A stretch of DNA of 46,147 bases from an uncultured Verrucomicrobiota bacterium (GTDB lineage: Bacteria; Verrucomicrobiota; Verrucomicrobiia; Limisphaerales; UBA9464): assembly GCA_903821635.1 (NCBI GenBank), contig CAIJLV010000174.1, positions 1 through 46,147 of the forward strand. Direction: 5' to 3'. Positions 26,509-34,448 of this stretch are shown piece after piece (the stretch's first letter is position 1; each line of letters starts with the position of its first letter). The position numbers were made by a program, and so were the translations under genes. The notes beneath the pieces were generated by a model. The model had not been told where the DNA came from. It saw only the letters and a program-made list of their open reading frames with translations, and made no database searches.

Positions 26509-26979
26509 TCAGGCCGAGGTCGAACACCCGGCCCCGAACATCGTCTCAAACACTTCGTAACCGGCGTTTACCATCCCGTGCCGGACGTAAACCCCCTTCG
26601 CTCGTTCGTTTTCCTGCTCCACATACAAGCGTAGGCCGCACACGCCGGGCTCCTGACTCGCCAGCCGCGTCACATGCTCAAACAAGGCCCGAAAAACTCC
26701 CTGACTCCGGAAGTCCGCGTGCACGTAGACGCTTTGCAGCCACCAAAAAAGCCCGTTCCGCCAGTCGCTCCACTCGTAGGTGAGCATTACCTGGCCGACC
26801 ACTGTTCCAGCCTGTTCGGCCACAAAATAGCGCCCCTTGGCCGGATCGGTCAGCAGGGCCCGCACGCCGGCGAGCAAGGTCGGGCGGTCCAAGGCCCGCG
26901 CCTCGGTTTCCCAAGCGAGGCGGGCATTATACTCGGCGATGAGTTCGGCATCAGCCGGGGTGGCGGCGCGTAAATGCAT
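26509..26979 (-). CDS. GNAT-family N-acetyltransferase
   Basis: A 156-residue protein with the GNAT fold: N-terminal LRAATPADAELIAEYN, the beta-4 core VGQVMLTYEWSDWRNG, acetyl-CoA loop FRSQGVFRALFEHV, and the C-terminal LRLYVEQENERAKGVYVRHGM (the N..A..Y..GF-like motif). The substrate is unknown. Its ATG shares one base with the stop of the serine acetyltransferase gene (TGATG), so the two are translationally coupled. The exosortase gene follows 42 bases downstream. Confidence 0.88.
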   Translation of the reverse strand: MHLRAATPADAELIAEYNARLAWETEARALDRPTLLAGVRALLTDPAKGRYFVAEQAGTVVGQVMLTYEWSDWRNGLFWWLQSVYVHADFRSQGVFRALFEHVTRLASQEPGVCGLRLYVEQENERAKGVYVRHGMVNAGYEVFETMFGAGCSTSA

Positions 26980-27896
26980 CAGATTTGGAAGTCGATCACC
27001 TGTGTTCGCTCACCCTTGGGCACGACCTTTACCTTCACGTCTTCCATCAGGACCAAGCTTTGCGCCGGCACGCTGTGCATTAAAAAAACGCTGGCGCCGA
27101 TCGTGCTGCCGGCCCCGACCACGGTGTCGCCGCCGACGATGGTGGCGTTGGCGTAGATGGTGACGCCATCTTCCAGGGTCGGATGCCGCTTTTGTCCCCG
27201 TAGTGCCTGTCCGGCCGCCAGCGAGCGCGCCACCAAGCCCACGCCCTGATACAGCTTTACGTGGTTTCCGATTTGGGTGGTTTCGCCGATCACCGTGCCG
27301 GTGCAGTGGTCCACGAAGAAATGGGTCCCGATCTTGGCGCCGGGATGGATGTCCATGCCGGTGCGGGCATGCGCCCATTCGCTCATGATCCGCGGCAGCA
27401 ACGGCACCTTCCGCTGAAACAATTCGTGCGCCAACCGATGCACCGAGATCGCCTCGATGAAGGGATAGGCGACGATCACCTCGTCTCGGCTTAACGCCGC
27501 CGGGTCGCCTTGGAACGCCGCTTCGACATCCGTCTGGAGCAGTTCGCGCACGGCCGGCAACTGGCGCAGGAACTCCGTGGTCAGGCTGTGGGCCTGTGGG
27601 CGGAGATCACGCCCGCCTTCAGCGCGGATTTCAGTGCAGCGGAGGCTTTTGTAAATTTCGTCTTCCAGCCGCCCGGCGATGGCGTCTAACCGCAGGGCCG
27701 TTTCGGCCTGCAATTCCGACGAATGGACTACGCGATCGTCGAAAAAGCCGGGAAAAATCAGCCGGAGCAGATCTTGGGTGATCTCAGCCACCGCGGCCTT
27801 GGCGGGCAGGTTCGCGCCGTCGAGGTGGTTGATTCCCCCATGACGGCGAAACGACGCCAAGAGCGCCTGAGTCAGCTCGGTGACCGGATAATGCAC
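26979..27896 (-). CDS. cysE: Serine O-acetyltransferase (EpsC-type CysE)
   Basis: The frame is open to a TTG at 27971 without any ATG; the GTG at 27896 gives a 305-residue protein with about 20 residues before GGINHLDGANLP, as in the family, and is preferred. The N-terminal helical domain is followed by the hexapeptide left-handed helix with DIHPGAKIGTHFFVDHCTGTVIGETTQIGNHVKLYQGVGL, where the catalytic His and the serine/CoA site lie. It makes O-acetylserine for cysteine synthesis. It opens the eight-gene minus-strand unit that leads into the exosortase cluster; the divergent PadR gene starts 178 bases away. Confidence 0.92.
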   Translation of the reverse strand: MHYPVTELTQALLASFRRHGGINHLDGANLPAKAAVAEITQDLLRLIFPGFFDDRVVHSSELQAETALRLDAIAGRLEDEIYKSLRCTEIRAEGGRDLRPQAHSLTTEFLRQLPAVRELLQTDVEAAFQGDPAALSRDEVIVAYPFIEAISVHRLAHELFQRKVPLLPRIMSEWAHARTGMDIHPGAKIGTHFFVDHCTGTVIGETTQIGNHVKLYQGVGLVARSLAAGQALRGQKRHPTLEDGVTIYANATIVGGDTVVGAGSTIGASVFLMHSVPAQSLVLMEDVKVKVVPKGERTQVIDFQI

Positions 27897-28029
27897 TGGT
27901 CGCGGAGTATCACCATCCAGCCCCGGAAGTCCAACCCCGGCTCGCCGGCTCGGGGGCACCGCTCCGAGCAACTTCCTTTGAACACCTCAGTCCGGCCGCA
28001 GTCTGGCCTTCTGATCTCTTGCACGGCAA

Positions 28030-28052
28030 GCTACCTTGTGTTACACAGTAGC
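28030..28052. promoter_or_regulatory. Palindromic site upstream of padR, candidate PadR operator
   Basis: An 11-bp palindrome, TGTGTTACACA (28037-28047), is flanked by outer inverted arms GCTAC (28030-28034) and GTAGC (28048-28052), offset by two bases. It ends 22 bases before the chosen GTG start of padR, in the space between divergent transcription units. PadR proteins usually repress their own promoter through short palindromes with TGT/ACA half-sites, so an autoregulatory operator is the simplest reading. Confidence 0.55.
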
Positions 28053-28074
28053 GGGTCGCCAACGAGACAACGCT

Positions 28075-28413
28075 GTGTCTGATTTCTTCGACAACTGGGT
28101 GGTGCAGGTCCGCAAGGGCGTCATCGAACTGTGCATCCTGCGCACGCTCGCCACGCGCGAACGCTACGGCTATGAGCTGGTCAAAGAGCTCTCGGAAGCC
28201 CCTGGCTTGGGGCTCACCGAAGGCACGCTTTACCCGCTCCTGTCGCGCCTCCGCCTCTCTGGCTTGGTCAATACCCGCCTCGAAGAATCCGCCACCGGCC
28301 CCGCCCGTAAATACTACAGCCTGACGCCCGAAGGGCGCCGGACCCTGAAGATAATGAACACGTTTCTCGAAACTCTGAACCGCAGCACCGCCCACGTCGG
28401 AGGCCAGTCATGA
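28075..28413 (+). CDS. PadR-family transcriptional regulator
   Basis: The frame is open from a TTG at 28036 that lies across the palindrome; the GTG at 28075 gives MSDFFDNWVVQVRKGVIEL, the usual PadR start, and 112 residues. The winged helix is clear: VIELCILRTLATRERYGYELVKEL, LTEGTLYPLLSRLRLSGLV and RKYYSLTPEGRRTL. It should bind the palindrome just upstream and repress its own operon. Its stop overlaps the ATG of the HAAS-VIT gene (ATGA), the arrangement of PadR-HAAS signalling pairs in which the HAAS protein is the membrane partner. Confidence 0.93.
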   Translation: MSDFFDNWVVQVRKGVIELCILRTLATRERYGYELVKELSEAPGLGLTEGTLYPLLSRLRLSGLVNTRLEESATGPARKYYSLTPEGRRTLKIMNTFLETLNRSTAHVGGQS

Positions 28414-31046
28414 ACGAGTGGACCCCCAGCGCCCGCGCCGTCCTTGAACAGCACCTCAACCGGCACCGAGCGCGCTTTGTCGCCGATGGCGCCGAAGCCG
28501 ACGAAGTCATCGGTGACCTGCGCCAGCACGTAGAACATGAAGCGGCGGCACCGGGGTTTGGCATAGTGACCGAAGCGGATGTGCGACGCATCCTTGCGAA
28601 GGTTGACCCGGACCTGCTGGCCGAACCGGCTCTCCCACCACGGGCCGCCGAATCGGTGGCGGCGCCCAAGTCTAATGCGCACCCGCCAAGACCGATGACC
28701 GCCGGTTCCCGATTTTTGCTTTGGCTCTTCGGGGTCATATTGCCGGCGTTCACACTGGGCTTCGAACTTTATACCAACGCCTGCGCCGGCGAGATCTTTG
28801 ACCCGACGCCAACGTGGCTCCATGCGTTGCTGGTTGCCTGGGTGCCGCTCACGCACGCCGCTGCCTTGCTCTGGTTGCAACAAACGGACCGGCGCGTTCC
28901 TGTCTGGCTGTGGTGGGCGCAGTCGGCCGCGGCCGGTGTGGCCGGAGCCTACGCGCTGGTGTTCCTGCCGCTGACGCCGTTCGCCGTGGTTGGTTTGATT
29001 TTCGCCATCGGCTTCTTGCCGCTATCGCCCTTGATTGCCTGGGTCTGTGCGCTGGTCTTGGGTTCGGCCTTGCGCCGACAGGCGGTTCGCACCGCCACCA
29101 CTCCGCCGCGATTCCGCTGGTTGGGTGGGGTTGGTGCGCTGCTGCTGCTGGTCGCCCTTTCTTTGCCCGGGGTCTTCACCCGGCACTGGGCGGAAACCGC
29201 CGCGCACGGAACGCCGGACGAATCCACCCGCGCCGTCCAATGGCTGCGCCGACTCGGCAGCGAGGAAGAATTGCTCCGCGCCTGTTATGGTCAGGTGCGC
29301 GACCCGTGGGGAGAACTATGGCAGCGCCGTTGGACGTCACCGGAGCAAATCCAAACCGTCTTCTTCCGCGTCACCGGCCAGCCTTACAACGCGGTGAAGC
29401 CGCCGCTCAGCAGTCTGCGCGGTCCGGGGGCGACCGTGTTGCGCGACTTCGAATGGGACAACGCCGTGGGCGGCGAAGCGGTGGCCGGGCATGTCTCTGG
29501 CCTGTCCCTCCGGTCGTCGCGGCTCGACGCCATGGGCAATGCCGACGACGGCTGGGCGTATACCGAGTGGACGCTGGAATTTCGCAACGAGCACGAACGC
29601 CAGCCGCGCGAAGCCCGCGCCGAGCTCCAATTGCCGCCCGGCGGAGCCGTTTCGCGGGTCACGCTCTGGGTCAATGGCGAGGAGCGCGAAGCCGCTTTTG
29701 CCGGTCGCGGCGAAGTTCGGGCCGCCTATCAACAGGTCGCCGTGGTGCAGCAGCGCGATCCGATTCTCGTGACCACCTCCGGCCCCGACCGGGTGTTGAT
29801 GCAGTGTTTTCCGGTGCCTGCCGGCGGGGGCACGATGAAAGTCCGGCTCGGCATCACCGCGCCGCTTGCACCGCTGTCGGCGAGCGCCGTTGCTTTTGTC
29901 TGGCCCCGGTTTGCGGAACGGAACTTCGCCATCCGCGATGAATTTCGGCACTACGCTTGGTTGGAAACACCGCAACCGGCTGTGAACCCGCCCGCGGGCT
30001 GGAATCTGGATGCCAGCCGTTCTAACGCCCTGCACGCCACGGTTAGCGAGCGTGAGGCCGAGTCCGCCTTTCCGGTGATTCAACTCCGCCGGGATTCCGT
30101 GGCCCCTAGCGCTTGGAGCCGCGACGAGCGTTCGCCCAGCCCCGCGTGGGTTCGCCAACACTTCAACGCCCTGCCGGCTCAAGCCCCCGGCCGCCTAGCG
30201 CTGGTGCTCGACGGCGGGCGGGGCGGTCAAGCGGGGTTTGACGCGGTGCGCGCCGCTTTACAACAAAGCGGTGGAGTGGGGGAGCTCGGCGTCTGGATTG
30301 CCTCCGATGGCGTGCTTGAGGTGGTTAAAACGAAAGGCGGAACCTTCGCTGAAGCCGTGGACCCGTTGACCCGCCGGGCCCCGGCGTTTGTCGGTGGGCA
30401 TGATCCCGTTCCGGCCCTCGAAGCGGCGTGGAACTGGGCCGCGGAACGTCCCGGTAGCGCGGTGCTGTGGGTGCATGGGCCGCTGCCCGTGCTCCTCGGC
30501 GATCTGCACGCCATCACCCAGCGCCTCGAACGCACTGGTGGCACGGCCACCCAGTTGCTGGATTTGCAAGCCAGCCTCGGGCCCAACCGGGCGGCGAAGG
30601 AATTCGCGAACTTGCCCGGGTATCACAACGTGCCACGCCTTGGCTCCACGACGGAAGACCTCACCCGGTTGCTCCGTGAGCGGAGCGGCACTGGGCCGCA
30701 GTTCGGATGGCAGCGGGAACGCACGGAACAAGAACCCCGTTCGGCGGTGACGGCGTCACGGCACTTGGTTCGGCTTTGGGCGTTGGACCGCATCGAGCTA
30801 CTGCGGCGAGCCCGACACGTCGCCGAGGCGGTGGAATTGGCCGGCCGCTGGCAATTAGTGACGGCCGTCAGTGGCGCCGTGGTGTTGGAGAATAAGGCGC
30901 AATTTGCCCAGGCTGGACTCACGCCCGTGGATCCGTTGACGACGCCTTCCATCGTGCCGGAACCCGAAACGTGGGCCTTGTTGGGCGTTGGGTTGGGTTT
31001 GGTTTGGATTCTCGTGCAAAAACGTCCGACTAGGATTTGCCCATGA
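28410..31046 (+). CDS. HAAS-membrane-VIT domain protein with PEP-CTERM sorting signal
   Basis: An 878-residue protein. Residues 1-75 look like a cytoplasmic HAAS domain (DEVIGDLRQHVEHE, TEADVRRILAKVDPD). About six membrane helices follow between residues 98 and 265. A large extracytoplasmic part contains a VIT-type domain (YTEWTLEFRNEHERQPREARAELQLPPG, SRVTLWVNGE, AAYQQVAVVQQRDPILV) and a vWA-like region whose metal site is degenerate (LVLDGGRGGQ instead of DxSxS). The C-terminus is a canonical PEP-CTERM signal: VPEPETWALLG (PEP at 850-852), a helix, and a basic end QKRPTR. It is coupled to padR and to the small gene downstream. It is the only visible PEP-CTERM protein in the window. Confidence 0.9.
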   Translation: MNEWTPSARAVLEQHLNRHRARFVADGAEADEVIGDLRQHVEHEAAAPGFGIVTEADVRRILAKVDPDLLAEPALPPRAAESVAAPKSNAHPPRPMTAGSRFLLWLFGVILPAFTLGFELYTNACAGEIFDPTPTWLHALLVAWVPLTHAAALLWLQQTDRRVPVWLWWAQSAAAGVAGAYALVFLPLTPFAVVGLIFAIGFLPLSPLIAWVCALVLGSALRRQAVRTATTPPRFRWLGGVGALLLLVALSLPGVFTRHWAETAAHGTPDESTRAVQWLRRLGSEEELLRACYGQVRDPWGELWQRRWTSPEQIQTVFFRVTGQPYNAVKPPLSSLRGPGATVLRDFEWDNAVGGEAVAGHVSGLSLRSSRLDAMGNADDGWAYTEWTLEFRNEHERQPREARAELQLPPGGAVSRVTLWVNGEEREAAFAGRGEVRAAYQQVAVVQQRDPILVTTSGPDRVLMQCFPVPAGGGTMKVRLGITAPLAPLSASAVAFVWPRFAERNFAIRDEFRHYAWLETPQPAVNPPAGWNLDASRSNALHATVSEREAESAFPVIQLRRDSVAPSAWSRDERSPSPAWVRQHFNALPAQAPGRLALVLDGGRGGQAGFDAVRAALQQSGGVGELGVWIASDGVLEVVKTKGGTFAEAVDPLTRRAPAFVGGHDPVPALEAAWNWAAERPGSAVLWVHGPLPVLLGDLHAITQRLERTGGTATQLLDLQASLGPNRAAKEFANLPGYHNVPRLGSTTEDLTRLLRERSGTGPQFGWQRERTEQEPRSAVTASRHLVRLWALDRIELLRRARHVAEAVELAGRWQLVTAVSGAVVLENKAQFAQAGLTPVDPLTTPSIVPEPETWALLGVGLGLVWILVQKRPTRICP

Positions 31047-31417
31047 TCTCTGCGGCTCAACGACCGGCGCAGGCGTGGCCCTCGTGGCTTTGTGCGGCCA
31101 CTTCGCCCGCGCTGTTCATCAGCTTTGTGACCCTCCTGCTGCATGTCCGCCTCGGGGTTGGCCACTGGCCCAAGCCCATGTGGGAGGATTACTCAACCTT
31201 CGCGCTGAAGGCTCACGAACTGGTCGCGCTCGGGCTGTTTGCGACCAGCACTTTTGTTGCCCCAGTCATCGGCGTGGGGTTACTTTGCTTTCGGGCTACC
31301 CGCGGCAGTTGGCAGTTTCACGTCGCCCAACTCGGCCTCTTCGCCGGCGGCTGGATTCTGGTCCTCGCCCTTTGGCACGCGGATCCCTTTCAGTTCGTGA
31401 CGTGGCTGAAGGACTGA
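31043..31417 (+). CDS. Small membrane protein coupled to the VIT-PEP-CTERM gene
   Basis: The ATG at 31043 overlaps the stop of the preceding gene (ATGA) and gives 124 residues with three hydrophobic segments: LFISFVTLLLHVRL, VALGLFATSTFVAPVIGVGLL and LGLFAGGWILVLAL. HWPKPMWEDYSTFALKAHE lies between the first two. I do not recognise the family. The tight coupling suggests it works with the PadR-HAAS-VIT protein, perhaps as a membrane partner. The segment from its stop to the panB stop (31418-31471) has a weak CUCAAGCG/CGCUUGGG stem without a T-tract. Confidence 0.75.
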   Translation: MISAAQRPAQAWPSWLCAATSPALFISFVTLLLHVRLGVGHWPKPMWEDYSTFALKAHELVALGLFATSTFVAPVIGVGLLCFRATRGSWQFHVAQLGLFAGGWILVLALWHADPFQFVTWLKD

Positions 31418-31471
31418 GCTCAAGCGGCTGCCGAGCGGGCTCACGAGCGCTTGGGGCGGCGCCCAGCAGAC

Positions 31472-32239
31472 TCAACCGAGCGTCGCCATCCACTCGGTCA
31501 CTGCCCGGCGGGTTTCTGCCCCCGTCTGGGCGCGAGGGGTCACGAACTTCGGGGTGAACCACGGAAAGGCGCCCGTCAGGTCCGGGGTCACGAGGATCTG
31601 GCCGTCGCAATCCGGCCCACTGCCGATGCCGATCGTCAGCATCTTCGTGCAGCGCTGGGTGATTTCTTTCGCCACGGGCGGGGTGACGAGTTCCAAGACG
31701 CACGCAAAAACGCCGCTCGCTTCCAAGGCGGCCGCGTCGTCGAACAGTGCTTGCCGGCTGGCGTCGTCGCGGCCCTTGATTCGGTATTTGCCCCCTTCCT
31801 CGACCACGTGTTGTGGCAACATCCCGAGATGGCCGCAGAACGGAATCCCCGCGCCCAAGATCGCCTGCACTTGCGGCAGAATCTCGCGTCCGCCCTCGGC
31901 CTTCACGTAATCGGCCCCGGCGGCGATGAGCCGGCGGGCATGAGCGAGCGCTAATTCCGGGGTGTCGTAGCTGCGATACGGCAGGTCGCCGCCGATCAAG
32001 GCCCGCGGTTGGGCCCGCGCCACGGCCCGGACATGATGTTCCATCTCGGCCATCGTGACGTGCGTGGTGTCCGGGTAGCCGAGCACCACCATGCCGAGCG
32101 AATCCCCGACCAACAGCAACGGCACGCCGGCTTCGTCCAAGAGTCGGGCCGTGGGAAAATCGTAGGCCGTCAGGGCCGGGATCCGTTGGCGGCCCTTCTG
32201 GGCGGCCAACCGTTCGACGGTGAATTTGTCCGCAGTCAC
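31472..32239 (-). CDS. panB: 3-methyl-2-oxobutanoate hydroxymethyltransferase
   Basis: A 255-residue protein from a GTG start, normal for PanB, the TIM-barrel enzyme that makes ketopantoate in pantothenate/CoA synthesis. Metal and substrate residues lie in LLVGDSLGMVVLGYPDTTHVT (the VGDS and Asp/His signature), GDLPY, VKAEGG and GHLGMLPQ. The gene is complete. No other pantothenate gene is adjacent; the flanking VIT operon is convergent and the TPR gene upstream on the same strand is 75 bases away. Confidence 0.96.
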   Translation of the reverse strand: MTADKFTVERLAAQKGRQRIPALTAYDFPTARLLDEAGVPLLLVGDSLGMVVLGYPDTTHVTMAEMEHHVRAVARAQPRALIGGDLPYRSYDTPELALAHARRLIAAGADYVKAEGGREILPQVQAILGAGIPFCGHLGMLPQHVVEEGGKYRIKGRDDASRQALFDDAAALEASGVFACVLELVTPPVAKEITQRCTKMLTIGIGSGPDCDGQILVTPDLTGAFPWFTPKFVTPRAQTGAETRRAVTEWMATLG

Positions 32240-32314
32240 GCGGGCGACCGTAGCGGTGGAAACCGGGCTGAGCCAGCGCGGCGACGACGGCGGGTTTTAA
32301 GCGCGAAGCCCGGT

Positions 32315-32812
32315 TTACAGGGAACCGAGGAAATCGAGGAGTGGCGCCAAGTCCGTATCGTCCCGGGCCAGTTTCCGGATGGCGTCCCGGCCGCGGAGAT
32401 CGGCGGCCTTGCGGAGCCAGACCTTGGCTTGCGGCACATTGCCCAGTTGGCAGGCGTAACAGGCGAGGTTGTAGGGGATGATCGGATCGGTGGGAAACCG
32501 TTCGGCCGCGGGCAACAAGGTTTCCATGGCCTCGGGCGTGCGTTTGAGTTCGTGCAGGGAATAACTGCGGTGGATCCAACCCGAGGCGCGTTCCGGCGCG
32601 ACGCTGACGACCGCCATGGCGACACGCAGCGCCCCCTGCCATTCCTCCCGCTGGGCATAGACGCGCCATTGAACCTCCAGAGTGTCGGGCTGACGCTGGC
32701 CGGCCCGGCTGACCCGGGTAAGTTCGCGCGCCGCCTCCGTCGCGTCGCCCAAATCCATCCAACCGTCCGCCGCCCGCACGTAGTGCTGATCGGGGAATTC
32801 CAGTGGCTCCAC
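32315..32812 (-). CDS. TPR-repeat protein, cytoplasmic
   Basis: The frame runs from a TTG at 32848, but the GTG at 32812 gives MEPLEFPDQHYVRAADGWMDLG, which fits start sequences I recall for related verrucomicrobial proteins, and 165 residues. Helical repeats follow the TPR pattern, for example YVRAADGWMDLGDATEAARELTRV and IIPYNLACYACQLGNVPQAKVWLRKA. No signal peptide or membrane helix. The function is a protein-interaction scaffold of unknown partner. It is divergent from the DD-carboxypeptidase gene with only 47 bases between starts. Confidence 0.75.
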   Translation of the reverse strand: MEPLEFPDQHYVRAADGWMDLGDATEAARELTRVSRAGQRQPDTLEVQWRVYAQREEWQGALRVAMAVVSVAPERASGWIHRSYSLHELKRTPEAMETLLPAAERFPTDPIIPYNLACYACQLGNVPQAKVWLRKAADLRGRDAIRKLARDDTDLAPLLDFLGSL

Positions 32813-32859
32813 GCCAAAACGATGTGGCCACAACGGCGCGTTTGGCAAAAAGTTTCCCC

Positions 32860-34413
32860 ATGCGATTACAAGTTGGCCGCTGGGCGCTCGTCGGGTGGCT
32901 GGCTGTGGCGTTCACGGGGCCGGTTGGAGCAGCCGCCCCCGGAGCGGTCAGCGTGGGTGAACTGAAGCGGCAACTGCGTGACGCGTTGCACGCGTCCGCC
33001 GCCCCCGGCGCCAGTTGGGGCGTGAAGGCGGTTTCGCTCCAGACCGGGCGCACGCTTTTTGAAACCAACGCGGGCTCCCTGCTTGTGCCGGCTTCGAACA
33101 CCAAACTGTTCACCAGCGCACTCGTCTTGGACCGGCTCGGGCCGGACCGCCGGTTGAGCACGACGCTCTTCGTGCCGGCCGCGACGCGGGGCGGCACGGT
33201 GCCGGGCGACTTGCTCATCCGCGGTGGGGGCGATCCGACGATTTCCGACCGTCTGCACGCGGGCCGCTGGGAAACGCCTTGGGGGCCCCTGGTGGCCGCG
33301 GTGACCCACGCGGGCATCCGCCACATCGCGGGTGACCTAGTCTGCGACACGAGTCTCTTTCGCGGGCCGCCCTACGGCAGTGGCTGGAATTGGGATGATC
33401 TCGGATTCTATTACGGAGCCGCCGTCTCGGCCCTCTCGGCCAATGACAATGTGTTGCATCTGCGGGTGACCCCTGGGGCTGAGGTCGGGCATCCGGCGAC
33501 GTTGCGGTTGGAACCCGTGGCCAGGCTCGTCGAATTGATCGGCGAAGTCCGCACCGGCCCGACCAACGCTGCGGCGGACGTGCGTCTGGAACGGCTACCC
33601 GGTGAAACGCGCGTGACGGTCAGCGGCGTCGTGCCCCTGCGCGGCGGCACGCAGAGTGAAGACGTCTCCGTGCCGGCGCCGGGCCGCTATTTCGGCGAAC
33701 TCTTCCGGCTCGCCCTCCAGCGCGCCGGCGTGACCGTGGCCGGAGTCGTGCGCGAAGTCGGCTGGCGGGAGCGCGCCGAACATCCCCGCGTGCCGGACGA
33801 ATGGCGCGAGCTGGCCGCGGTGCCGTCACCGAAGCTGGCCGAAGTTGTCCGCGCCATGATGAAGCCCTCGCAAAACGGCTACGCTCACGCGCTCTGGTTG
33901 CTCGCCGGCGTCGAAGCCGAACGCCGGCCCGTGGGCCGGGAAGTCGGCCAACCGTTGCCCGAGACCACCGAAGAATCCGGTTCGCGGGCGCTGCAGACCT
34001 TTTTGGCCACCGCTGGGATTTCCGCCTATGAAGTCGCCTTCGAGGAGGGCTCCGGGCTGTCACGCAAGAACCTCGTCACGGCCAATGCCGTCGTGCAACT
34101 GCTGGTCCACATGAACCGGCATCCGGCCCGGGTGGCGTGGCTCGAAGCACTGCCGGTCGGCGGGGTGGATGGCACGTTGAAACGGCGGTTCGTTCAGCCG
34201 GGGTTGAAGCATCATGTCCGCGCCAAGACGGGCACCCTGCGCCACGTTTCCGGCTTGTCCGGCTACGTGGATACCAAGGGGGGCGAGACGGTGGCCTTCA
34301 GTATTTTGGTGAACGGCTACGTGCCCCGGCGCCACGGGGCCGGCGCCGATGACGAAGCGGACCGCTTAGTAGAACTCCTCGCCGCGTTTTCTGGCCCGAG
34401 CGACGGCGAATGA
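32860..34413 (+). CDS. dacB: D-alanyl-D-alanine carboxypeptidase/endopeptidase (PBP4 type, peptidase S13)
   Basis: The ATG at 32860 gives 517 residues with a signal peptide (MRLQVGRWALVGWLAVAF, cleavage near GAAA); the open frame from 32803 would bury it. The serine beta-lactam-enzyme motifs are all present: SNTK with Ser79 as nucleophile and Lys82, EEGSGLSRKN as the second motif, and AKTGTL as the KTG box. LVPASNTKLFTSALVLDRLG, GGGDPTIS and DLVCDTSLFRG match the S13 family. It trims or cleaves peptidoglycan peptides in the periplasm. It is divergent from the TPR gene and probably monocistronic. Confidence 0.95.
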   Translation: MRLQVGRWALVGWLAVAFTGPVGAAAPGAVSVGELKRQLRDALHASAAPGASWGVKAVSLQTGRTLFETNAGSLLVPASNTKLFTSALVLDRLGPDRRLSTTLFVPAATRGGTVPGDLLIRGGGDPTISDRLHAGRWETPWGPLVAAVTHAGIRHIAGDLVCDTSLFRGPPYGSGWNWDDLGFYYGAAVSALSANDNVLHLRVTPGAEVGHPATLRLEPVARLVELIGEVRTGPTNAAADVRLERLPGETRVTVSGVVPLRGGTQSEDVSVPAPGRYFGELFRLALQRAGVTVAGVVREVGWRERAEHPRVPDEWRELAAVPSPKLAEVVRAMMKPSQNGYAHALWLLAGVEAERRPVGREVGQPLPETTEESGSRALQTFLATAGISAYEVAFEEGSGLSRKNLVTANAVVQLLVHMNRHPARVAWLEALPVGGVDGTLKRRFVQPGLKHHVRAKTGTLRHVSGLSGYVDTKGGETVAFSILVNGYVPRRHGAGADDEADRLVELLAAFSGPSDGE

Positions 34414-34448
34414 AGCCTTTCGCTTGGGCCGCGGGCTAATTCGCCGCC

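Noticed and set aside
27897..27971. Longer start (TTG 27971) of the serine acetyltransferase
   Set aside because: The extra 25 residues are Pro/Gly/Arg-rich and outside the family; the GTG at 27896 gives the expected N-terminal length.
31418..31471. Stem CUCAAGCG/CGCUUGGG between convergent genes
   Set aside because: A loop of about 20 bases and no T-tract on either strand, so it is not supported as a terminator.
31296..33350. 684-codon open frame on the minus strand across panB, the TPR gene and the start of dacB
   Set aside because: It is an antisense/alternate-frame artefact of high GC; the protein is Arg/Pro/Gly-rich, shows no family motif and crosses three well-supported genes.
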